A DNA stretch of 13,838 bases from an uncultured Collinsella sp. (GTDB lineage Bacteria > Actinomycetota > Coriobacteriia > Coriobacteriales > Coriobacteriaceae). Below, piece by piece: positions 1-5,913 of this stretch (the first letter of the stretch is position 1; every line of letters begins with the position of its first letter). The position numbers were made by a program, and so were the translations under genes. The notes under the pieces were generated by a model. It saw only the letters and a program-made list of their open reading frames with translations. It was not told where the DNA came from and did not search any database. Location: positions 1 to 13,838 of the forward strand of contig CABTZM010000042.1 of NCBI GenBank assembly GCA_902489295.1, in the 5' to 3' direction.

Positions 1-28
1 CCACCACAAAGGTGCCTGTCTGTGGTGG
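1..28. repeat. Small palindrome at the left window edge, also found at the right edge
   Basis: The arms CCACCACA and TGTGGTGG pair perfectly around a 12-base loop. The first 16 bases (CCACCACAAAGGTGCC) recur in direct orientation as the last 16 bases of the window, where the second arm is cut off. The element is intergenic, downstream of the moaC-mobB stop. It is probably a dispersed intergenic repeat. Its function is unknown. Confidence 0.6.
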
Positions 29-53
29 CCCAATGATATGGCAGCATAGCGAG

Positions 54-151
54 CCGGTTCCGAGTGCCCCAGGTCGCCCCGAAAGAGGAGCGACGCGTAC
101 TTTGGTACGCGAGCGACGGTTTGAGGGGCGAGATGGGGTGCTTGGGGCCGG
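54..151 (+). ncRNA. Candidate structured RNA or hairpin element
   Basis: Positions 54-80 pair with 125-151 over 27 positions: 20 Watson-Crick pairs, 5 G-T pairs and 2 adjacent mismatches (72/133 and 73/132). The 44-base apical part holds a second hairpin, CGCGTAC (94-100) with GTACGCG (105-111), closed by a TTTG loop. The five G-T pairs are stable G-U pairs only in plus-strand RNA; in minus-strand RNA they would be A-C mismatches. The element lies 7 bases beyond the moaC-mobB stop, in the antisense direction. No U-run follows the stem, so it is not a plain intrinsic terminator. No promoter was recognised, and the transcript may start left of the window. It could instead be a repeat that folds as DNA. 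Confidence 0.45.
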
Positions 152-158
152 CGCAGCG

Positions 159-1466
159 TCAAGCCAAAAGATGGTCTTGGATCAGGTCGCAGATGGCTCG
201 GGCGTCGTTGATGTTGATGACTCTGGTTGCAAAGCCGGCATCGAAGGCCTGACGCGCCAGGGCTTCGTTGCAGGCAAGGGCCAGCGTGTGGCCATCGACC
301 AGTTCGAGCGAGCTCTTGCCGCGCAGACGGTCGACACCGGAGCGCGCGACCACGATATTGTCGAAGCCCTCGGTCTTGTAGCCCTCGATGATCACCACGT
401 CGACATCGTTGTAACGCGACAGCAGCTCGCGCGCGGGCATCTCGTCCTCCTCGCGCGTGTCGGCGTACTCCGCCCAGCGCGTGGCGCAGATGAGCCCCAC
501 ATGCTTGGATCCGGCTTGGTGATGGCGCCAGGTGTCCTTAGCGGGTACATCGATATCAAAGCCGTGGTGCCCATGATGCTTGAGCGAACCCACGCGCAGG
601 CCGCGGCGTGTGAGCTCGGCGATAACCTTCTCGACGAGTGTGGTCTTGCCCGAGTTTTGGTAGCCGATAAACGCAATCGCGGGGACGGCTGGAGTGGGAG
701 CTGCAGGCGCGACGGCGACGGACGCGCTCGCGGGCGCGGCACCATCAGCGGCCACGGCCTTAACGACAGCGGCCTGACGCTCTGCGCGGTCCCACACGCC
801 CGAGCGGCCGCCCTCCTTGTGCAGCAGGCGCACGTCGACGATCTCCATGCCGCGATCGACGGCCTTGCACATGTCGTAGATGGTCAGACACGCGGCACTC
901 GCGCCGGTCAGGGCCTCCATCTCAATACCCGTCTTGCCCGTCACGCCGGCCGTAACCAGTACGTGAAAGCCAACCTGCCCGTCCGCGCGCGCCGGCGCCC
1001 AGCCCTCGGGCACGTCATCGCCCGGCGTCCCCGCCGCAGCGATGGGCGCAATGTCGCACTTGCTCTTGGTAATGAGCAGCGGATGGCACATGGGGATGAT
1101 GTCGCTCGTGCGCTTGATGGCCATGATGCCCGCCACGCGCGCACAGGCGAGCACGTCTCCCTTTTTGGCGCGGTCCTGCAGCACCATGGCCTGCGTCTCG
1201 GGATGCATGAGGATGGTGCCCTCGGCGATGGCGATGCGGTGCGTCTCGGCCTTGTCGGACACGTCGACCATGCGCACCTCGCCCTTGGCGTCCACGTGCG
1301 TCAGTTCGTCGCGGCGGGCGTCGCGGGCGGGCTCGGCGACCGCGTCAGCAGGCGTCGTTACGCCCTGCTCGGACGTAGTATCTTTGCTGGCTGCCGCAGC
1401 TTTGTGGGCAGACATCGCGGCCCTGCGAGCGGCCTTGGTGGCATCGGCGTACCTGCTCTTGGCCAT
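159..1466 (-). CDS. moaC-mobB: MoaC-MobB fusion protein (molybdenum cofactor synthesis)
   Basis: A 435-residue fusion. Residues about 54-226 are MoaC (cyclic pyranopterin monophosphate synthase, which acts after MoaA): the family signatures IPMCHPL (124-130) and ALTGAS...IYDMCK (185-201) are present, including Asp198 and Lys201 at the expected active-site positions. After an Ala/Pro-rich linker (about 235-262), residues 263-435 are MobB, the GTP-binding partner in guanine-dinucleotide cofactor formation, with Walker A GYQNSGKTT (268-276), a His-rich KHHGHHGFDID segment and IIEGYK (359-364). The first 50 residues are a low-complexity Ala-rich extension. The ATG at 1466 is chosen because GGAGGA lies 7 bases upstream; an in-frame ATG at 1511 would extend into moaA. 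It is the second gene of an operon, 4 bases after the moaA stop. Both domains look intact. The two-domain architecture is unusual but certain from sequence. Confidence 0.93.
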   Translation of the reverse strand: MAKSRYADATKAARRAAMSAHKAAAASKDTTSEQGVTTPADAVAEPARDARRDELTHVDAKGEVRMVDVSDKAETHRIAIAEGTILMHPETQAMVLQDRAKKGDVLACARVAGIMAIKRTSDIIPMCHPLLITKSKCDIAPIAAAGTPGDDVPEGWAPARADGQVGFHVLVTAGVTGKTGIEMEALTGASAACLTIYDMCKAVDRGMEIVDVRLLHKEGGRSGVWDRAERQAAVVKAVAADGAAPASASVAVAPAAPTPAVPAIAFIGYQNSGKTTLVEKVIAELTRRGLRVGSLKHHGHHGFDIDVPAKDTWRHHQAGSKHVGLICATRWAEYADTREEDEMPARELLSRYNDVDVVIIEGYKTEGFDNIVVARSGVDRLRGKSSLELVDGHTLALACNEALARQAFDAGFATRVININDARAICDLIQDHLLA

Positions 1467-1470
1467 ATGA

Positions 1471-2526
1471 TCATCCTCCGATTTGGGACATAAATCGTTG
1501 CGTGCCCTCAATTATCGCGTGTTCCTGCGGTTTGTGGGCCACGGCATCGCGCCAAATCGAAAGTACCTGCATATCATCACCACGGCGCAGCACCTCGCGG
1601 ACCGAATACTCGGCATCGCTGAACAGGCAGGGACGCACGCTGCCGTCGGCCGTCAAGCGCAAACGGTTGCAGCTCGCGCAAAAATGGTTGGACATGGCGC
1701 TAATGAAACCGACCGTGCCCGCCGCGCCCGGGAAGCGCCAGTAGCGCGCGGGGCCCGCACCGGCAGGAGCGTCGTTGATGTCGAGCGGCTCAAGCTCGCC
1801 CAGGCCAGCCGCAGCGGCGCCGGCATTGATGCGCGCCCGCAGCTCGTCGCTCGGTACGGTATCGCTCGCGTCCCACAACTCGGGATTGAGCGTGGGCGCG
1901 TGCGGGTCCACGGCGCAATGCGAGCTCGTGTGCTCATCGCCGATGGGCATGTATTCGATAAAGCGCAGGTGAATAGGGCGGTCGACGGTCAGGCGCGCGA
2001 GGGCCGCCACGTCCTGGTTGAGCCGACGCACTACAACGCAGTTGACCTTAACAGGCTCAAAGCCCCAGGCAAGCGCCGCGTCGATGCCCGCCATGGTCTG
2101 CTCGAGTCGACCCAGGCGTGTGATCTTTCCAAAGAGCGTAGGATCGAGTGTGTCGAGCGAGATGTTGACGCGGTTAAGCCCGGCGTCTTTGAGCTGCGGC
2201 GCCAGCTTGGGTAGCAGGGCGCCGTTGGTGGTAAGCGAGATGTCCTCGATCAGCGGAATCGCGCGAATGTCGCGAATGAGCGGGATAATACGGCGGCTGA
2301 CCAGCGGCTCGCCGCCCGTCAGGCGCACGCGGCGAATGCCCTCCCCCGCCACCAAGCGCACAAAGCGGGCGATCTCCTCGGCGCTGAGCAGCTCGTCGTG
2401 CGCGCGGGGCGCCACGCCATCGGCCGGCATGCAATAGATGCAGCGGAAATTGCACTTGTCGGTAACGGCAATGCGCAGGTAGTTGATATCGCGGCCAAAA
2501 CCGTCATGTTGCACGTGCCCGTCCAC
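1471..2526 (-). CDS. moaA: GTP 3',8-cyclase MoaA (radical SAM)
   Basis: MoaA converts GTP to 3',8-cyclo-GTP, the first step of molybdenum cofactor synthesis. The 351-residue protein has the radical-SAM cluster motif Cys25-x3-Cys29-x2-Cys32, the SAM-binding GGEP (71-74), SLTTNG (97-102) and NISLD (121-125). The C-terminal second-cluster cysteines are Cys283, Cys286 and Cys300, followed by the conserved Gly-Gly end (QIGG). Length and motif order match the family. The start is a GTG at 2526 with GGGGAGGG 4 bases upstream; no better ATG lies in frame. It is the first gene of the operon, directly before moaC-mobB, whose ribosome binding site lies in its last codons. A candidate promoter lies at 2567-2594. 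Residues 195-260 are rather loosely conserved and Ala-rich, but no key residue is missing. Confidence 0.96.
   Translation of the reverse strand: MDGHVQHDGFGRDINYLRIAVTDKCNFRCIYCMPADGVAPRAHDELLSAEEIARFVRLVAGEGIRRVRLTGGEPLVSRRIIPLIRDIRAIPLIEDISLTTNGALLPKLAPQLKDAGLNRVNISLDTLDPTLFGKITRLGRLEQTMAGIDAALAWGFEPVKVNCVVVRRLNQDVAALARLTVDRPIHLRFIEYMPIGDEHTSSHCAVDPHAPTLNPELWDASDTVPSDELRARINAGAAAAGLGELEPLDINDAPAGAGPARYWRFPGAAGTVGFISAMSNHFCASCNRLRLTADGSVRPCLFSDAEYSVREVLRRGDDMQVLSIWRDAVAHKPQEHAIIEGTQRFMSQIGG
1474..1479 (-). promoter_or_regulatory. Ribosome binding site of moaC-mobB inside moaA
   Basis: The minus strand reads GGAGGA 7 bases before the ATG at 1466. These six bases are also the two glycine codons that end MoaA. 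The site decides the moaC-mobB start and suggests that translation of the two genes is coupled. Confidence 0.75.
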
Positions 2527-2566
2527 GCAGCCCTCCCCTCACGCGGCGTTTTATTCTTCGGAAAAC

Positions 2567-2594
2567 ATAATACCCCACGAGAGAATCATGCCGA
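2567..2594 (-). promoter_or_regulatory. Candidate moaA promoter
   Basis: On the minus strand, TCGGCA (plus 2589-2594) and TATTAT (plus 2567-2572) are 16 bases apart. The -10 box is strong (5 of 6), the -35 box moderate (4 of 6). Transcription would start near 2560, leaving about 35 bases of leader, too short for a molybdenum-cofactor riboswitch. Confidence 0.45.
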
Positions 2595-2658
2595 CACCCG
2601 TACGACAGGACAGGTCGCTTCGAGCAAAACGGACTTTCCAAGCCCATCCTCAGCATAC

Positions 2659-2723
2659 AAACCATCACAACATTCGATGCTTTTCCCGATTTTGGCAAAA
2701 AACGTCGAATGTTGTGATGGTTT
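2659..2723. repeat. 65-base hairpin repeat, copy 1
   Basis: A perfect 19-bp inverted repeat (AAACCATCACAACATTCGA at 2659-2677, complement at 2705-2723) encloses 27 bases that can pair further (TTTT with AAAA, CC with GG). It lies 38 bases past the stop of the DUF559-like gene. The second copy at 3901-3965 agrees at 63 of 65 positions and has the same orientation. It may serve as a terminator for the minus-strand gene, although the loop is long and only TTT follows the stem; it may also be a mobile or REP-like palindrome. Confidence 0.8.
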
Positions 2724-2761
2724 GCCTGCCCACGGCACCCCGTAGAAGGACCAAAGCGCCC

Positions 2762-3799
2762 CTAAAGACCGCCGTCCCAGTGCCGAATCACGAATTCTCG
2801 CAGGTCGTTCTGACGTTTCTGGAACACCTCGCTTCGGTCGCACTTAAGGCCCATAGCGAGCGCGATGGCGTTCATCGCCCGGTGCAATTGCAGCTGGTGG
2901 GCAAACTGAGTCCCGGTGAGGACGATCATCCTAAAGCCCAGCGCGCTCAGCACGGTCATACGCTCCGCATCCGACGCGCTGCGCTGTTTATCAAGATGGT
3001 CCGAGCCGTTGTATTCAATCCCCGTACCGCTCGCAGGCGCATATACGTCGATCTCGAAATACCCGGCCTTAGCGAGATACTTGAACTCGTTGGGAACATC
3101 GACCCGATGGTTGAGCTCGATCTTGGCGTATCCCAGCCCTCCCTGGGAACGTTTTGCTACGACCATGATTGCGGTGACCGTCTCCATGGGCGACCGCGCG
3201 CCATCGTGCACGCGCTTGAGCACGGCGGCCGCGCGTATAGCCCCTTGACGAGATCGGTTCTCATTGCAATAGGCAATCAAATCGGCAACGGTATACCTCT
3301 GCCCCATCTCGATATATTCGCCTGTCGACAGATGGTTCAAATGGTATCGGGCACAGATTTCGTAGCCATATTCCAGCTGCTCGGGCTCGCTCATCCACGA
3401 ACCCGCTTGGACAAAGCACATGGCCTCATCAACCACCAGAAGGCCCTCTGCCACCTCGATAAGATGGCCTGGAGGTACCGGCGCCCCAAACACGTGGCAC
3501 CTAAATCCAGCCGGCGTCGAGCGCTCAAAATCAAAGTTGACGAGCGTGTCGATATGATCGAGCTCTTCTCGTGGAATACCAAGCGCAACCAGATAGTCGG
3601 TAACGATCCCGGCTGCCGTTGAAGCCCTCAGTCCCTTGGCATCGAGCCCCAATTTGGGCAGGCTCGCGGTCGGCTCCGCCTCGTTAGCAAGCGAGTCCTC
3701 ATCGTATAGGCTGCTTGCTCGCGAGAGCGGCTCGGACGGGCGCGCCACGTTGTGGTACAGCCAGGCAGTCTTATGGGACAGGACGATCGGCAGGTCCAT
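2762..3799 (-). CDS. AbiEi/DUF559-like protein with a PD-(D/E)XK-type C-terminal domain
   Basis: A 345-residue protein with no signal peptide or membrane segment. The N-terminus (IVLSHKTAWLYH, 5-16) resembles the start of AbiEi-type antitoxin domains, and the middle (about 80-180) contains a LLVVDEAMCFVQAG...LEYGYEICARY block of similar style. Residues about 200-310 fit the Vsr/DUF559 fold: SPMET (203-207), EIDVYAP (249-255), GIEYNG (260-265), His268, Asp277 and Arg280, then a hydrophobic strand ending LT. Asp251 and Glu262 are the likely acidic metal ligands; Asn264 stands where the classical motif has Lys. The ATG at 3799 has GGAGG 5 bases upstream. It is a single gene between hairpin repeats, with no partner toxin gene. 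Base composition is visibly less GC-rich than neighbouring genes, which suggests acquisition. Function is not established; a DNA-acting or defence role is an inference from fold only. Confidence 0.7.
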   Translation of the reverse strand: MDLPIVLSHKTAWLYHNVARPSEPLSRASSLYDEDSLANEAEPTASLPKLGLDAKGLRASTAAGIVTDYLVALGIPREELDHIDTLVNFDFERSTPAGFRCHVFGAPVPPGHLIEVAEGLLVVDEAMCFVQAGSWMSEPEQLEYGYEICARYHLNHLSTGEYIEMGQRYTVADLIAYCNENRSRQGAIRAAAVLKRVHDGARSPMETVTAIMVVAKRSQGGLGYAKIELNHRVDVPNEFKYLAKAGYFEIDVYAPASGTGIEYNGSDHLDKQRSASDAERMTVLSALGFRMIVLTGTQFAHQLQLHRAMNAIALAMGLKCDRSEVFQKRQNDLREFVIRHWDGGL

Positions 3800-3900
3800 G
3801 AGCCCTCCAATGGAGTCGGATAACCAACCTTATTCCCCCGCCCACGGGTCCGCACACCTTCGTGCGCAAGAAAGCGATTCCACCCGGTCGAGTGGCAGAA

Positions 3901-3965
3901 AAACTATCACAACATTCGATGCTTTTCCCGTTTTTGGCAAAAAACGTCGAATGTTGTGATGGTTT
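3901..3965. repeat. 65-base hairpin repeat, copy 2
   Basis: Same element as 2659-2723 in direct orientation. The left arm (3901-3919) has one T in place of C, so the 19-bp stem has a single G-T position; the loop differs at one base. It lies 49 bases past the stop of the second ABC gene and 101 bases before the start of the DUF559-like gene. On the minus strand five T follow the stem, so this copy could terminate the ABC operon. Confidence 0.8.
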
Positions 3966-4014
3966 GAGGCGAGGTGAGGGGCACGGAGGGGTCAAAGCAT
4001 CGTGCTCGAACGGG

Positions 4015-5913
4015 TTAATCCAACTCTTTTAACCCATGCGCCAGCTGCCAGTACTCGCCGTGCTGGGCGAGCAGCTCTTCGTGCGTGCCGCGCTCGATGA
4101 TGCGGCCGTGTTCGAGGACCATGATGGCGTCGGCGTCGCGGACCGTGGACAGGCGGTGCGCGATCATAAACGTGGTGCGGCCGCGCATGATGCGGTCCAT
4201 GCCGCGCTCGATGAGCTTTTCGGTGCGCGTGTCGATGGAGCTCGTGGCCTCATCCAGGATGAGCACCGGCGGATCGGCCACGGCCACGCGCGCGATGGCG
4301 AGCAGCTGGCGCTGGCCCTGCGACAGGTTGGCGCCGTCGGCCGTGACCGGTGTGTCGTACCCTCTAGGCAAGCGGCGGATAAACGAGTCGGCGCAGGCTG
4401 CCTCGGCAGCGGCGCGCACCTCCTCGTCGGTCGCGTCGAGCTTGCCAAAGCGAATGTTCTGCGCAATGGTGCCGCTAAACAGGTGCGTGTCCTGCAGCAC
4501 AATGCCGAGCGACCCGCGCAGGCTGGCCTTGGCAATGTGCTTGACGTCGATGCCGTCGTACGTGATCTCGCCGTCATCGACCTCGTAGAAGCGGTTGATG
4601 AGGTTGGTAATGGTCGTCTTGCCGGCGCCCGTGGAGCCCACAAACGCAATCTTTTGCCCCGGCTTGGCAAACAGGTTGAGGTCCGTGAGCACGCGGGCGC
4701 CCGGCACGTAGGAAAAGTCCACGGCATGGAAGCGCACGTCGCCGGCAAGCGGGACCAAGCCGCACGTGAGCTCGGTGCCGTCGGCGGCCACCGCGCGGCC
4801 CGACTCATCAACGGCTGCCACGTCATGCAGGTGCCCGTAGACGCCCACGCCCTGGCCCTCGGGAATCTTCCATGCCCACGCGGCGTCGCCCGTCTGCACC
4901 AGCTCCACGCAGCCCTCGTCCACCTCGGGCTTAAGGTCCATAGCCGCAAACAGGCGCTCGGCACCGGCCAACGCGTTGAGCAAGAAGTTGCTAAGCTGCG
5001 TAAACTGGTTGATGGGCATGGCCGCCTGGCGCACAAAGACCAGGTAGCTCGCGAGCGCGCCCACGTCGGCGAGCCCCTTGATGCAGAGCATGCCGCCCGC
5101 CACGGCGACGATGGCATAATTGACGTAGCCAATCACGACGGTCATGGGCACCATGGAGTTGGCATAGCTCACGGCGGCGGTGCCGGTGCGGCGAAGCTCG
5201 TCGTTGCGGCAGGTGAAGCCGGCGACATTCGCTGCCTCGCGGTTAAAGACCTTGATGACCTTTTGGCCCGAGACCATCTCTTCGATATATCCATCCAGGT
5301 CGCCAAGCGATGCCTGCTGGGCGGCAAAGAAACGCTTAGAGCGCGCGCCCGAGTAGCGCGCATACAGCACAATGGCCGCATCGCACACGAGTGTGATAAT
5401 CGTGAGCTGCCAGTTAAGGATGATGAGCATGGCCGTGGTGCCCACAACCTGAATGGCGGCCTGAATCAAGTTGGCAAAGCTGTTGTTGAGCGCCTCGGAG
5501 ACGGTGTCGACGTCGTTGGTGAAAAAGCTCATGATGTCACCCGAGCGCGTGCTGTCAAAATAACTGAGCGGCAGCGTCTGGATGTGCGCGAACAGGTCGC
5601 GGCGAATATCGGACACCACGCGTTGGGCCGCGCGCACCATGATCTGTGAGTAGCCCAGGGCCGAGAGCACGCCCGCGGCGTAGATGATCGCCGTCAGGAC
5701 GACCTGCCTGGCGAGCAGTCCCTCCCCGCCCATGGCCAAACCGTTAACGATGGGGCGCACCATGTAGGTGCCGGCGAGGCTCGCGATGGCGGCGACGGAG
5801 GCGAGCACACCCACCGCGAGCAACGAGAACTTGGCATGCCCCATGTAGGAGAGCAAGCGGCGCACCGTGCGCTTGAGGTCGGCCGGGCGTGCTTGGGCTG
5901 CGGTCTTAGGCAT
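4015..5913 (-). CDS. ABC exporter half-transporter, catalytic subunit of a heterodimer
   Basis: A 632-residue half-transporter: six-helix exporter membrane domain (about 25-325) followed by an ATPase domain (about 391-625). Motifs are Walker A GSTGAGKTT (426-434), Q-loop Gln474, signature LSQGQ (530-534, normally LSGGQ), Walker B LILDEA (551-556) with catalytic Glu555, and switch His586. The pairing of a good Walker B with an altered signature is typical of the catalytic chain of heterodimeric exporters (TM287/288 and BmrCD type). An extra segment of about 55 residues (334-390) separates the two domains. The ATG at 5913 overlaps the end of the upstream subunit by 8 bases and has AAGGGGG 8 bases upstream. 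An in-frame ATG at 5967 is rejected because it lies inside the upstream gene in a repeat-derived stretch. The likely substrate is a drug, lipid or peptide; it cannot be told from sequence. Confidence 0.92.
   Translation of the reverse strand: MPKTAAQARPADLKRTVRRLLSYMGHAKFSLLAVGVLASVAAIASLAGTYMVRPIVNGLAMGGEGLLARQVVLTAIIYAAGVLSALGYSQIMVRAAQRVVSDIRRDLFAHIQTLPLSYFDSTRSGDIMSFFTNDVDTVSEALNNSFANLIQAAIQVVGTTAMLIILNWQLTIITLVCDAAIVLYARYSGARSKRFFAAQQASLGDLDGYIEEMVSGQKVIKVFNREAANVAGFTCRNDELRRTGTAAVSYANSMVPMTVVIGYVNYAIVAVAGGMLCIKGLADVGALASYLVFVRQAAMPINQFTQLSNFLLNALAGAERLFAAMDLKPEVDEGCVELVQTGDAAWAWKIPEGQGVGVYGHLHDVAAVDESGRAVAADGTELTCGLVPLAGDVRFHAVDFSYVPGARVLTDLNLFAKPGQKIAFVGSTGAGKTTITNLINRFYEVDDGEITYDGIDVKHIAKASLRGSLGIVLQDTHLFSGTIAQNIRFGKLDATDEEVRAAAEAACADSFIRRLPRGYDTPVTADGANLSQGQRQLLAIARVAVADPPVLILDEATSSIDTRTEKLIERGMDRIMRGRTTFMIAHRLSTVRDADAIMVLEHGRIIERGTHEELLAQHGEYWQLAHGLKELD

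Noticed and set aside
12..1493. Long plus-strand open frame opposite moaC-mobB, and similar long frames opposite the ABC genes, ligA, htrA and the MATE gene
   Set aside because: High GC content keeps antisense frames open. Their translations are rich in Arg, Ala, His and Gly without recognisable motifs, while the opposite strand encodes clear families.
2527..2570. Molybdenum-cofactor riboswitch ahead of moaA
   Set aside because: The predicted leader is only about 35 bases, too short for that riboswitch, and no matching structure is seen.
2659..3965. The pair of 65-base repeats as a CRISPR remnant
   Set aside because: Only two copies, 1.2 kb apart and separated by a gene. Each is a long hairpin, and there are no spacers.
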